Origin: Siphonodentalium dalli
Taxonomy: Eukaryota; Mollusca; Scaphopoda; Gadilida; Siphonodentaliidae
Direction of reading: 5' to 3'
NCBI GenBank assembly: GCA_032622095.1
Contig: CP136066.1
Span: 112,615,319 to 112,679,318, forward strand
DNA length: 64,000 nt
Shown: positions 15,301-30,300 of the stretch, piece after piece
Position numbering within the stretch: the first letter of the stretch is position 1
Layout of the letters: each line of letters opens with the position of its first letter
Program-made: the position numbers and the translations under genes
The notes under the pieces: generated by a model
What the model saw: the letters and a program-made list of their open reading frames with translations, nothing else
The model's database searches: none
What the model was told of the DNA's origin: nothing

Positions 15301-18300
15301 GTATTGAAGAGCCTGATCAAAAGCTGATTTTCCATGTCAAATTGGGTGTGTTCTTTATTTTGTTATATGGAGTGGAGAAAATGTTATCTCACGCGATGGG
15401 TGTTCAACAAGTGGTTCGTCAATAATTTTTTTATCAACAGTATGTACATTCGGCACATCTTGGTAGGCTCCGAGTTTTAACGAGTGCAGTATTAATGGTG
15501 TCACATGACTCACGTCCGGTAATAGATACCTACAGCAGGCCGGAAGTCGCAAAATTTGAAGCGCATACACAATCGCCACTTGTTAAATTTAATTAGGAAA
15601 ATTAATAAACACACGTGGGTTGCTAGTTTGAAAGCATGCATGATTTTAAAACCAAGCTCGTCACACAAACGCTGCCGGTGAAGATGATAGGCGCAAATAG
15701 ATTTGTATCAGACATTCAGGCATTTTGCGTCAATCGATGACGGTGTCCGACCCGTTTTTTGCAGGCTTGATGAGACACCATTGTTGTTGTAACTGGATGC
15801 TAGAGGGAGCCTCAGAATGGACATCTTTAAATAAGATGTAGAAGATCCACTCTGCCTCACAATGATATCAGTTGAGTACTTACCTGTGTGGGATATGACA
15901 GACATTTTGCAGCCGTTTTTGAATCCTGGATCTATCCCAAGTACTGTTTTCTGTTTAACTGGTGGGATAAGCAACAGGTTCTTAAGATTAGATGAGAATA
16001 CGCTGATGGATGATGTCTCTGCAGTTTTTGTGAGCGTTGACCTTCAAGACAAAAAAGGCAATCAACTACTACCTACCAGACTAATCAGAAAACAAGAATA
16101 ATGAAAGTGTCAATGACACTGTAGCTCAACTTGGAGAGGGGAAAATGCCATACATTACAGTCAATGGAGAGATAAGGAATACAGAAAGTTTAAATGTTAA
16201 AGCAAAACCAGAGATCAATCCGAAGAATCATATGAAGTTTGGGATCATCTGGAATCCTGGATTAAAAATGTTGTCTATAGATCGTGCTGAAGTATTTAGT
16301 CATTCAAAGAGTAAAATATAAGATGGATACAGTCAGCCATGTTTTTGATGAAAAATTATTCATATTTGACAGCTCCCAACTATGATCATAAACTTGCCTG
16401 TACATTTTCAAAACATTTCTCCAATAAATAGGAATAAATATGTGGCTCCCATCTAGAGATCACCCCAAAGAACTTTATAAATTTGGAAATGGAAATCAGT
16501 GACACGAGGATTAAAATTCAAGATGGCTGCTGGTGGCCATGTTTTTTAACATAAAATATTGATGGCTCCCATCTAAAGGTCACCCCGAAGCTTACTGTCT
16601 GTTGATCTTGTACAATCAGCTTGCCAATAATAACGTCGGAAGTTACTGGAGGTATAATAATAATAATATATGTTAACACCAGAATTCAGTCCGACGAGTA
16701 ATTAAATCGAGCATCTCGGGATTTAAACTACCTTTTATATGACTATATTATATATAGTTTAACCGTTAATATATATTTGTTTGCTTCTCCCTTCAAATAT
16801 TGAAGAAACAATGATGATCATCGGCGAAAATAGCAATTTTTTTTGACAAAACACTAATAGTTTTGCGTACAAAACAAAATTTGGAGAACTCTATTCTTGA
16901 ATCTATTGACAAAATACGATAGGAAATAACATGTATGTAATTAATTATGCGCCACGTAACCAGATACATCGAAATATGGAAAATTTATGCAAGATGATCG
17001 ATGTATAATTAAAATATATTGTTCCCGGGCAATAAAATATTTCCCTATTTCCGATTGTTTTCCTCATATGCCACACCCTCATGTGACATAAATAGGAAGT
17101 GAAACAAGAATGTATTGTGTGTGAGGCTTTACAAGTGTGAAATTAAGACCACATTGGTTGACAAAATTGTACATCACCCCACCATATATACACATATGCC
17201 CAACGCATCTCTGGGGAAACCTGTTCCATTAGAGATTTTCCAGCAACCATGCCACCAATCAATCACTATACCTCAATGTCCCCCTCTCCGTTAACACACA
17301 ACACATCAAAGCAGAGGTACATTTTTTTTTAATTCTCAACGAATTCGAGGGGGGGGGGGGGGCTGACATCTGGCCAAATCTCATGTGTAGGTACACTGTT
17401 TTCATATATATAGTTGACATATATATTGATCTTTCCATCTACGATTATTTGTTTAGAATAGTAGTAAATATTAGAAGCGTGTTCAAGTATTGCTTATATG
17501 TGTAGCCAAATGTAAGAAAAAAATAAACGGAGTCCAAAAATCTGAATGTTGTTTGTCCATTAAAATATTTTTTGATCAATTTTGGTGAGATACAAGTCTG
17601 CAAATAATTTCTAAAAATTCCCTTGATTGTGCCTGTCAATATGACAGTCAACAACTGATTGGTGTCTGTCATATCAAGTTCAGTAACTGTCATGGATTTT
17701 AAATGTAAACCGAGCTTCCTTTACACTTTCAAAACCCCTGTACCCTAGTACCCAGTATACCTCAATGCCCCCCTCTCCGTTAACACACAACAAATCAAAG
17801 CAGAGGTCCATTTTTTTAAATTATCAGCGAATTCGCGGGGGGGGCTGACATCTGGCCAAATCTCATGTGTAGGTACTATGTTTTCATATATATAGTTGAC
17901 ATATATATTGATCTTTCCATCTACGATTATTTGTTTAGAATAGTAGTAAATATTAGAAGCGCATTCAAGTATTGCTTATATGTGTAGCCAAATGTAAGAA
18001 ATAAATAAACGGATCTGTTGCGATTGTATTCAGCCAATGAAATTAATAATTATATGCCAAACAAAAATAAAACAATCGGTATACCCATGTTTAATAAATT
18101 TTTTCGAAAAGCGAGCCCGAAGTTCGATAAATTTTAAGTTCTGTCGCTAAAACTACGCACTTCCAATATCTAGGAATCTGGATCTCAGTAACCTCAAGTT
18201 ATAATTTCAATACTGACCACGTGGTAATAATCAGATCATGTGATATATTTTGGTACATTTGTACTTTGGAAATATCAATTTAAACGAAAATGAAACATGG

Positions 18301-21300
18301 TGGTTATGCAGTATAGTATACCTAGCATATTCTGTTTGGTGCCAATTTACAGCCAAATATATATTTGAATGTATACACCTTTATATCGTATATATGTCAA
18401 TGTGTACATGTATGCACATGCACCCACTCCGTCTCACGTCCATTATGTATAGTGTATATATGTTTTGCTTGTTCCACATACACTGTGGCTTCGCAATAAA
18501 TTCATTCATTTATTCAAAAATTTGTTCAATTTATTTATTGGAAAAGGAAGCCCGAAAAACAAGTTCAGTCGCTAAAATTACGCACTTCTCATATTCTCAC
18601 ATGCTCGCATCTCGGGTATCTAGAATTCTGGACCTTAGTCATTTCTAGCTATAATGTCAATACTAACCGGGCCATGGTAATAATAATATCATATGATACA
18701 TATCTGTGTTTGGGAAATATCAGTCTAAACGAAACTAAAACAATCAGCACCCTTGTCCAATATAATTTTTCATTTGTTTTTCAATTTTTTTCAAATTTAT
18801 CTGAAAATCCATCATTTCGCGACATCGATTTTAAGTCGATACATAGTTATATATCAGACCCCACATCAGTAACAAAATGAAGCCAATAAAACGATAAACA
18901 AAACTATGATGCACCAAAACAGAATTAACGAACAAATTTTATTTTTAGAATATCAGCAAAATAATTTATTTAGTTTCCAAAACGATAATTTAATATTTTA
19001 ATTCATTGAATGCAAATGGGACCCAAGACCATATATTTTCTATAAACAATGTGCAAACGATCATGCATGAACATGTTTTTTAATTGCTAATTGTATGAAT
19101 TCAGTTCTTTCCAATTTCGGGTATAGATGATATTTTTATTTATACATGCACATGGCTAATTTCTGTATTTATTAACAGATTCCAGCAATTGAAGTCTCAA
19201 ACCATAACCGCGGATTCCAATTATTCACTTGGAACATTTCGTTTTTGTCAAAAGCTGAAGTTTAATAATATAAAAAAATGCGTTATTAAATAGTATTAGC
19301 TTATATTCCGAGGTGTCACATGATTATGTAATTTACCTGCATGCTACCACCGCAGACCGCGGCTATATAACCTTTGATCTACCGCCGACAGACTGGGCTG
19401 ATATAATTATTAGCTGAAGCCTGGAAAAGCTATTTTTAACATGGCGTAAGGTAATTAGCCTGTCACACAGACTTCTTGTTTAATGGAGCCAATACATAAT
19501 GCATATGGTGAAAGTGAGGGAGGGAGAGAGGCTTTCTTTTCCCCAAGAATTCTAGAAATTAATGGATGCATGGGTGATTTGATAGTAAGAAATCCTACAA
19601 TTTTCGGAACAATGCATAAAATCTATCATCCAATGCCTTTTAATCATTATGTCTTCAACAGAAACATATCTAAATTTGTGAATAAACTAGAGAATAACAA
19701 CAGATTATATGCAACAAATGAATGAATTTGAGCTATTGAGAAAATCTGAAGTTTTGCAGATAATAATACAATACAGATATCAGCAAAGAAAAAATATTTG
19801 TATCACGAGAAATTGAAAAAAAAGTAATGTATAATGAAACTGAGGATTCATCTTTTGACATTTACCAAATTTTGCTCACCTTATGTTTCGGCATAGTTGC
19901 GGGGAGATCAGTCTGGTAAAGCCATCCTCAATGCTCTCTGTGATGAGATTGTTACAATAGCTGTCCCGTCCCCAATTCCACTTTCTCCCAGCATATCGTT
20001 TAAATTCAAGTTCAACATTTGGATTGATGGTTATTTTTACTGAAACAACCTTCAAGTCTTCTGCTCTGTTAATGGCTAAAACCTGTTAAAATAATTCCTT
20101 ATTACATGATCAGGGTTGAGTATGCACAATTTGAAACACATGGTGTAAAATTAAGAATAGGGCTTTACCTAGCAAATCAACATGTTAAACAAGAATCGCA
20201 TCAGAGATACTGGCTATCATACACAACACTGTTCAGAATGTGTGACATACAAAATTTACCTCGCCAAAGCTATTCTCTTATCAAGATCAAAATTCACAAA
20301 AATGATCCCATTGAGGGCTGGAACGCCACCCAAGGTAGTGCCGGTTTTCGAACTCATTGTTGAGCAAGTCTCATATACCGAATATAAACAAAATCATTTG
20401 ATATTTGTTATGTTATCACGTTATCGTGATCAAAATTTACGAAAATGAACTAATTAACTCTTTCGTTGCCACTCGGCACCATAGGCGGATTTCCAACCTC
20501 TAAGCATCCCATACATGTATACAAGTATTAAGGGCATATATGGGTATAAATATAGTGTATCTCAAGTATGGCCTGGAATAATTTGTTGAAATTTCATACA
20601 TGAATAGACATAGGCTATTCTTACCAGCACCATAGAGGTCATGTGACCTTTCATTGCCATCTTGGTTTTCACACGAGTGGCTATGTTTGATGCATACTCA
20701 TACCCCATATACCCCTCACTTACATTCAAAAAGAGTCGCACCCTGTAATAGTCGTTTAGAATTAACATTTACTAAATTGCACAAAAGTCTTTTCGATTCC
20801 TCAGTTGACAGCAACACAATATATTTAAAATTAGGATTTAGTCGGAAATATGGTTTGTTGCTCACTGAGAGCTTTCCGATGAATGTCAATAAGCCATATT
20901 TCCGACTAAATCCTGAAAAATTACCCATAATTCTGCTGTGATTAAGGAGTCGATTTTTTATGGCATTACTGCATACAATTATATCATTAGATATTCCACA
21001 ATCAGTGTTTAGTACTTTAATTATAGCAGGATTAATAGTTATCAACACAATCATGTGTTGTGATGAAACCAACAGGAGTCGCATGGAATGATTGTTTTTG
21101 TTTTGAGTTCGCAAGCTCAATTTGTGAATTCATTTCAACCTCTGATTGGTCAAACATGTCTCGTGGGATCATTTTGATTATAAAGTTTGCTGTCAGGCCT
21201 ACAGGAATTCCCAAGTTTTCGAGCAGAATGCGGAATTTCCTAGCCCCATATAGACAGAGACATGTGGAATGTGAGATAAATTATAAAAGTTTTTTTTTCT

Positions 21301-24300
21301 TAGAGAATGAAGAATCATTTCAAAGATAAATTTTAGAGCATGGTCAGGCCCGAAGCTGGCGGGGGTGCAGGAGGGGTGAATTACCCCCCTGTGAATGTTT
21401 CTGTCGGAAATTTTCTCATGCCGTCTGAAAATAAATGCTAACCCATGATGACTAGATTTAATGGGGGAGAGGGAGCTTAATTCCAACATGCCATCTCAAA
21501 TTTCCGACCATTTATCACCCCCGCCCAACTGCCCAACTCATATAGTGTCCACATACCGCCCATATTTCTTGATCACGCAAATGATTCCTTGTTGACTATC
21601 ACAAAATTTTGCATGGACCCCAGATTCTACCTAACACTGTGTACACAATAGGAATCGCATAGTGAACCCCATATGCTAAGTCCTTGATATCCATCTTGGA
21701 TGATTGTTTTTGCACTGAAGTTGATCCATGCTCAGTAGACATATAGCACATTATATAACAGTAGGGACCTATAACATGTACAGTTAAATGGGCTTAGCGA
21801 TGAAAACTCAAAATGAGGTAGCATGTAAGTCAGAAAATCTTGGGCAGGATCTTATCTATACCTGATGTGGTTTTAATGACCGCACACCGCATTTAAAGTC
21901 AAAATAATTTGAGAACTTTGAGCTGTCTATCTTCTTGTTCTCCTCTCCTTTTGTTGACTTGCATTTTGAAGAACTCATTGTTGAATAAGATCTTTCGTTA
22001 CTGCAAAATATTAATGAGCAATTAGTTAGGCTAAGATTCATTTAAGCATCATTGAATCTTTATGCATGTAAATACTATAAGATTTAATATGTAATGCATA
22101 AAGAATATAACTATTTCATGTATTCATCAACCTAATTTGATCCCCAGAAAATGACAAAAGAAAGCAATTACCAAATTTGGCTCGAATCTTAAATAGTATA
22201 TGTGACTTTAATTGACTTTAAGTCGAAAAAGGGGGATAACTACACAAAAATAGTTGTTTAAGTTCATAATCACAGGTGCACAGGTTCGCATGGTGGTCAA
22301 TATCTGTTAAAAGTTATTGTTAAAACCCAGAAAATGAATACAAGATCAGACAAAATTATGCATGTTGCAAAAAGGGGGGGGGGGGGATAACCCCACTAAA
22401 AAATTAGACAGACCTCTTAATTGCAGGTGCACAGGTTCCCATGGAATTATACATGTATAGTGCCAAGTTGCCAAAACGTAAGAATACAAGATTGAACAAT
22501 TTTGAATCCTCGGATGGACAGACAGACAAGCTGATTACTATTAATTTAGATTTTGTATGTTATTGTTGTAACTGATGCTCTAGATTCCTCAATGTTTCTG
22601 TAATGCTTCTTAATGCTTCTCTAATGCTTAGGAACTGGGCTGAAAAGAGTTATGAGAAGCATACATAATCTATATTTTCCAGTTCAGAAAAACTTACCAC
22701 TTCCTAACGAAGTCCATCATATCTTTATCTTTGTGGATGACATCCGAGATAATATGTGTTATCCCACTATTAATTTCTTTCACATTCTTGAGTCCTGAAG
22801 AAAACAAATATAACTAGAGGTGTGACTGTTTCAATGGAACTAAGGATACCAACCACAGTGCACATGGGCTACACAACAGGCAGTAATATTAAAAGGAGAT
22901 GGCTCTTTTGATCCTCAAATGATGTATACGTAATTGGGTAACAATGGCAATGTGTCCACAAGCTGATCCCTACCCCACCCTCCCTCCCCTTCAACTTCAC
23001 ACCACGTAATCACCTCATTCCAGTTTGAAAGAAAATCTGGTTCCCAGTAATTTTTCGTCTGTTCCTGGTACGCATTTTTAGTCGAAGTTTACTTGCCCTG
23101 AAATCTTTTAAGAAAATGGACAATATATCAAGGTAAATATGTTATTTATTCTGTTCAACTAATGGATGGGATATTTAATCGTAAATGTATCAATAAATAT
23201 AAACCCTTAGACCCTGATTTGTTATTAAAAAAACCTCATGTGAAGTAGCAAAAAAAAAAAAAAAAAAATCTTATCAGAAAGTGAAACTAAACGTCCTTAT
23301 TTCTATCGACTTTTCTATTGTCTAACATTTCAAACGTGTGCATACCATCTGGATGATAATAAATGAAATGTGAAATTGATCGTTTGAAGCACAATTTAAT
23401 TGTTTTTCAGAGGTTGACAAAGGTTGACAACGCTGCAGTCCAGTCGAGATTTGACTTGACAATCACTCGAATGTCGTTTGTGGGACTATACGAGATATAT
23501 TCAAATGATATAACTATATCTTCGGTCGTGTCTGTATGTTTCTTGGAATTTTCACATGCACATTAATCCCCTTGTTTGGTCAGTTCCCATTCAATAACTT
23601 GTACCTATATAGTGACATAATTCTCATTGTATTGTGCACCTAATATACTATGTCTGTACTCTTTAAGAAGTAGTTCATGAGGCGGATGTCCCATGCATGT
23701 TTGGGAAGTTCCAAAGTCCCCTTATATATAGTGCAATTGTCAGTGCAATTGTAGCTAATTTGAGGGCTCTGAAAACTAACGGCATGTGATTTCAGTATTT
23801 TTTTACAGACTGCACACTTTCTTTCAACGCAGCTCAGATTTGGAGGACCTCAGGTGCATATATATATAGCTCTCGACAACAGAGAGCCAGATACTTTAGA
23901 CAGAGGCAAAAAATCCATTCTATTTGTGATGGTTATTTTGTGGAAATCAAAACAACAATAATCAACCGGGGTATTCATTAAAAATAACATACATGTAATA
24001 ATAACATTATTTTTACGGGTTTCATAGTGTATTAACGGCCGTCGGGGGTAAATAATGACAATCACTGCTTTATATACAAGTATATAGCCCTACCGATATC
24101 ACTAGCCGGTTTACGTCCATTGAAATTGGGACTACCAAGGGGCATGTATGTGGTCCGAGACGAGGTATGTTACTCATCTCGATAGGGCTAAACTAATGAA
24201 CCATAATGCCCGAAAAAGTCATGTTGGTCAGTTGCCAAGCCAAGGCAGGCCGACAATACGGAGCTACTCAGTGCCAGTTTTTGATGACGTTACAATATTT

Positions 24301-27300
24301 GGAATGGCCCAATAACCTCCGTTAATGGACTACAGAAGCCCTATAAAGTGATGTAAGTGAGATTATTAGGTTTGAAACCAAGGATGACACAGTAAATGCC
24401 AGGCGTTATTTCCACAGTGGACCCGTGCAGGTGTTTTTGTTTACAAATTTGCCAGGTCTTGGATCTCTTCTACGTGCATACAATCGCATACTAGGGGAGT
24501 CCTCATTGTAACCAGAATCGCCTCTCTCTATAAAGCATCTGGCTCATGACACACTTCTGAAAGAGAGTCATGGAATTTTTCAATCAATAGAACAGACATG
24601 AGATAGATGCACAAAACATTGATAAGTATATATGTCATTATATAGGGGAATACCTCCACTAAATGAAAGTGTCGATGACATCCAACTTCCAAGATGGCTG
24701 CCAGCAGCCATAATTATGAATGAATATTGTTCAAATTTGATAGCTCCCATCTAGAAGTGATCCAGAACATGCCTGTAAATTTTAAAAACTTTTCTCTAAA
24801 ATGTCAACTGCAGGGTGGATTCAAATGTGAAATAAAAGAGGGCCACCTTTCCAACTAAATTCGAAAAAATGTGATGGCTTCCATTTAGTGGTCACCCAGG
24901 AGATCCATCTGAATTTTGGTGACTATTGGATGAGGGATATAGTCTGTATGGTGTGCCAAAGGATATAGTCATGCCAAGAGTAAAATCCAAGACAGCTGCC
25001 TTATTTTTGATCGAAAAATCATTCAAATTTGTTAGCTCCCATCTAGCAGTGATCCTAAACATGACTATTAATTTTCAATACAATTATCCAGTAAATGCGG
25101 GCTCCAGGGTGTGCCAATGGATTCAAATTCAAAATCCAAGATGGCTGCTGGCAGCCATGTTTTTAAAAAAAATTTGGAAAAAATGATGGCTCCCATATGA
25201 AGTTTGGTGGTGATTGGATAAGATGAAAATAAATGATGAAATTGTTGATACACTAACTTGGACAGACGACATGGCAATAGCTCAAACTTGATGTTGTCAA
25301 GATGAGCTAATATAAAGTGCAAATGACAACTTGAAGAGGGGATAATGTCAGACAATACATTACAGTCAATGGAGACAATAAGGAATTCAGAAAGTCTAAA
25401 TGTTTAAACAATACCAGAGGTCAACCCGAAGAGCCATATGAAGTCTGGCATCAATTGATTGTAGGGCATGCCAAAGTATTTAGTAATGCAAAGGGTCAAA
25501 TCCAAGCAGGCAGCCATTTTTTTCTAGAAGTGATCCTGAACATGCCTGTAAATTTTCAAAACATTTCTTCAATAAATGTCGTCTGCAGGGTGTGCTGATC
25601 GATTCAAATGTGAAATCCAAGATGGCCACTAGAGACCATGTTTTTTAACGATATTTGACAGCTCCCGTCTACTGGTTACTCGGAAGATCCATATGAAGCT
25701 TAGTGATAATTGGAAAAGGGATGTGGTATGTAGGGTGTGCCAAATTATTTAGTCATACAACAGAGTAAAATCCAAAGTTGGCTGCTAGCACACATTTGAT
25801 AAAATTTTATGACTCCCATCTAGAGGTCACCCAAAAGATCCATGTGAAGTTCGGGGATGACTGGATGAGGGATGTGGTCTGTAGGGTGTGCGAAAGAATT
25901 TAGTCATGCAAAAAGTAAAATTCAAGATGGGTGCCTGCCATCAATTTTTTTTCAAATTTGATAGCTCCCATCAAGGGTTGATCCTAAACATGCGTGTACA
26001 TTTTCAAAACAATTCTCCTTTAAATGCGAGCTGCAGGGTGTGCCGATAGATTCAAATTTGAAATCCAAGATGGTTAATGGTGGCCATGTTTTTTTAATAA
26101 ATTTAAGAAAAAAAATGATGGCTCCAATCTAGACATCACCCAAAAGATCCATATGAAGTTTGGTGACTATCGGATGAGAGATGTGACCTATAGGGTGTGC
26201 TATTGGAAATTGTTGACAGATGCATGGACGACAGACAGATATATAATAATGTTCTAACCAAAGTTAAGATATGTAGCCCGTGGTAATGGTAATTGTTGAC
26301 AGACATATGTTTGCGCGGACGATGGATACCAACCCATGGCAATAGCTCTAAATTTACAAAGTAAAGTTGAGCTAATTAGTACCACTGGTACTGTTGTAGA
26401 CAAATAAATAAAAATACCATGTTGTCAGGAGCCTCCTACCTCATCATCCAAAGATAGCCTCATAAAAACATTTTATTTATATTAAAGGTACTCAATCCGA
26501 TTCTATGGTCCCCATATCATCAGATTCCAACAACAAAATTTTTTTTGGATATGCCGCTTCAGTTATCAGAATCGATTAATTGCCCAAAAATAATGCTAAC
26601 CACAGTCAGTATAAAATTGCCCAAAACGTGTTATTTATCAAAACTTTGTTCAACGAAATTTGGCCGGATTGTCAAATATCTACACAAAGCCACTTGAATT
26701 TAGAGTTATCCATCTTCATCCACAATTTGCACAGAGACAGTTGGCTTAACAATTATTTGCCAGGCCGCCAAAAATTACATATCTCGGGAAATAACAAATT
26801 TCCAAAATCGATATCTGATCACTCTGAGCTTTGAAGGGTGGGTTCCTCGACTTAAATAAAATATTTATTACCCCAAACTCAAAGAATTAGTAAGTTGAGA
26901 GCGTTAATTTGGATTATGCATCTTTAAAATTCAACCATGATTTTCCGAGAGTTCAAAACTAAATCTCCTAAGTTACTATTTTTAAAGCAATACACTATTC
27001 AGCTGTGTATGCTTTACAATTGAAATCAACCTCTTTAAACACTCCTAAGCCTTAGTTGGTCATATGCATACCTTTTTCGCTTAGTTGTACACGTTTCTCA
27101 ATCTCTCTCTGAACATTATAAGAGAACTTGAGAACATTATCAGCCAGATCCTGAAGTCCAATTTTACGAGCTCGCTCAGCTAGCGTTCCCTTATGTCCAG
27201 GTTTGAATGGTGCATACTGAAAAGAAGCAGTTGATAGAATCTATATATATAAAATAGTAGGATCTGTCTATCTGTCTGTTTGTTCGGGATTATCTCACAG

Positions 27301-30300
27301 GCCCCTGGACCAGTTTCAACCAAATTTGGTGTGGACTCAGGGTACCCCACCTGATGTTATAACGGCTTTAATTTTAAGATAATTTATATTTAAAAATATA
27401 ATAATTTAATTGAAAAAAAAAATCAGTTTTCTGTTAACTCTTTCGCTGCCACCCCGCCACAGGGACATACTCCCCAGTGCCAAGCATTCTGGGTATAAAT
27501 ACAAGTATTTTATGTATATGTGGGTAATGCAATGACTATCGGGTAATTATCGGTGTATTTAGTTGAAACTTCACATGTGGGTATATATGACAATGACCTA
27601 TCACCTGCCCCGACGTGGAGACCCATTCAAGGTCATAGGGGTCACGTGCCATTGGCGGCCATCTTGGATTTGCTTTAATTTATGTTTTTCGGTAATTTTT
27701 TTCAATTCATATATGATTAAATGTCTGTTTTTTGTTCTAGTGTTCTATCCCATTAATTAATGCTTCACCAGTTAATCATATCCCAGCTACTATTCCGTAT
27801 TTTTCACCGACCTCATTCCGACAGAATTTTTGGACGCTAAACTGATCAGCAGAAAGGAGGCCGCCAAGTCAATTATGATGTTTATTTTCCACTCATATAT
27901 CGCATCCCACCAAAAGTTAATTTGTCAATGGTATTTCTGGCTCGGACTGTACTCATAGAACTTCAGGAGTAGCATGACTTTGACTGACATTTCTTCTAAA
28001 TTGTCAGCGCACACCAGCACTCTACATAAAATAAATGAACCCCCGTTGTAATGCAACAAAACAATATAATTACGACCCGTAACCAGGTGCACCCCCGAAC
28101 TCGCATAAATGCGTATTTGGCAGCGACTGGGTAACTCGCATTTATGCGAGCTTGGCATCGAAAGAGTTAAATTGAGCAAGGAGCAATCTAAAAAACTAAA
28201 TTAAAATTAAATTAAAAAAAAGAAATTTAATTAAAAGTTTCTTTTTTTTAAATAAAAATGTTTAAACGATCAGATGTGCGAGAAGGGGCAGCCATTGAAT
28301 AAAGGCTCCCAGGGGAGAGCATGTCTAAGATCAAAATGTGCGCAAAGTGCAGATGCTAAATACAGGCTCCTGAAGAGAGCCTGTTTCAGCTAGTAAATTT
28401 AGAACATTGGAGAGAAGAGATAATTGTAACCTTAACATATAGATAATATTGGTGAAAATTAGTTAGAGGATATCTCCACTTTTCATTTCGACACTTGAAT
28501 GCAGTAATGCCTTAAATAATCGACTCCTTAACTACAGCAGAATTATGGGTATCTTTTCAGGATTTAGTCAGAAATATGGCCTGTTGTGATTCATTCTCAC
28601 TGAGAGCTTTCCATTGAATGGCAACAAGCCATATTTCCGACTAAATCCTGAAAAGTTACCCATAATTCTGCTGTGGTTAAGGAGTTAATTTCTGAAAAGT
28701 TACCCATAATTCTGCTGTGGTTAAGGAGTTGATTATTTAAGGCATTACATGTACTCTCATTGAGGACAACAAAGTTTCATTTTCACCATTATTTCTGCCT
28801 TATCCTGCCATCACAAATGAGATAATTCTCAAATGAATTTAAATATGAGTAAAATATTTATTGATACTGAAAACTTGCTCAAATGAAGCATTACTCACAC
28901 TGGATGCAAGTCTCCTAAGGATATGATCTTGTCAGTTGTAAATTTGTGAACAGAGATGTCCAACTTTGTAAATTTGAAAGTGCCCAAATTTAAAAATTAG
29001 TAAATTTACAAACATGTTAAGTACGAGAAGGGCCTCTACCTCTTAAGCAATAGTGGCACAGAGGAATTTCCATAATAAAATACTGACCATTTGACCAATA
29101 ACACAGAATGGAATGATTATCAATCAGTCTATGAGTTCAGTACAGGCTCAAAATATGGTCTAGATATTTGCAGAATGAGGTCCCCAGAGAGTGGATTTAG
29201 AGACGCTACCCCCATACCAGGCTAGCAACACATATTTCACCCTCTGGGAACCACATTCTGCTTAGGCCTCATCTTCTCTAGAAATTATCTTTATTATCAA
29301 ATTGGCATATGACACAATGCATAATTGAGGTCCCCAATGGGTGCACATCACCATCTTGGAACTCAAATCTGAGTCTGGGACTCCCACAACAGAAGAGAAC
29401 ATGCAGAATGAGGTCCCCCAATGAGGATAAATTTGAAGATGCTAGCCCACTGTGCAGGGTAGCTTCACTAAATACACCCTCTGGGACCGCATTCTGCATT
29501 TGTCCGGCACCATATTTTGAAACCTGGTTCAGTACATTTTATAGAGCTCAGATACACCCTACATGAGAGATTCTTTTTTTTTAATGACCAAATACATCAG
29601 AATTCTTATCTCAGCTTTGATAGAGTAATGCCCTAATTAATCGACTCCATAACCACAGCAGAATTATGTAAGCTTTCAGTATTTAGTTGGAAATATGGCT
29701 TGTTGCCTTTAATCGGAAAGCTCTCCCTGAGAGCTTTCCGATGAATGGCAACAAGCCATATTTCCGAATAAATCCTGAAAAATTACCCATAATACTGCTG
29801 TGGTTATGGAGTCGATTAATTAGGGCATTACTGTAGCAATATACCTTAATTCATTGATTTTTTGCACTCACAATGTGTTCCACATCAATCATATCCTGGG
29901 CATTCTTGAGAGTTTTGAGGATTTCCTTCGTCATTTTGCCCATCTTCTGTACAGTCTGTTTGACTGACTCTACCTTCACTTTTACAGACCTATAATCATA
30001 TCACAAAAGCAATTATGTATTGGTTTAACCCTCTGATTACTAAATAGATTCTCTCTGAGGGAGGTCCTGGATGAGGTTCACATGTGGTGAACATCAAAAT
30101 GAAAGGGGGAGTAGTGTAGCATCTGCAGTGTAAATATAGAAGGCCGATGACTTCTCTGCCTGAGAGGACTAGGTCGCAGTGTGATATCCGAAGTTAAGAA
30201 ACATCAAGCTCGGTTAGTCCTGGATGGGCGACGGGTTGGCGATTCTGAGCATTGCTAACATCCGGTGCAACTCCTGCACTTCTCTCTCACATACATTGCA

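Noticed and set aside
17271-18013. Considered as a complete LTR retrotransposon
   Set aside because: Internal region is only ~240 bp; no TG..CA ends, primer-binding site or coding sequence.
18250-18648. 132-codon plus-strand frame
   Set aside because: Built on TGTACATGTATGCACATG-like sequence within an old tandem duplication. The matching copy does not keep the frame.
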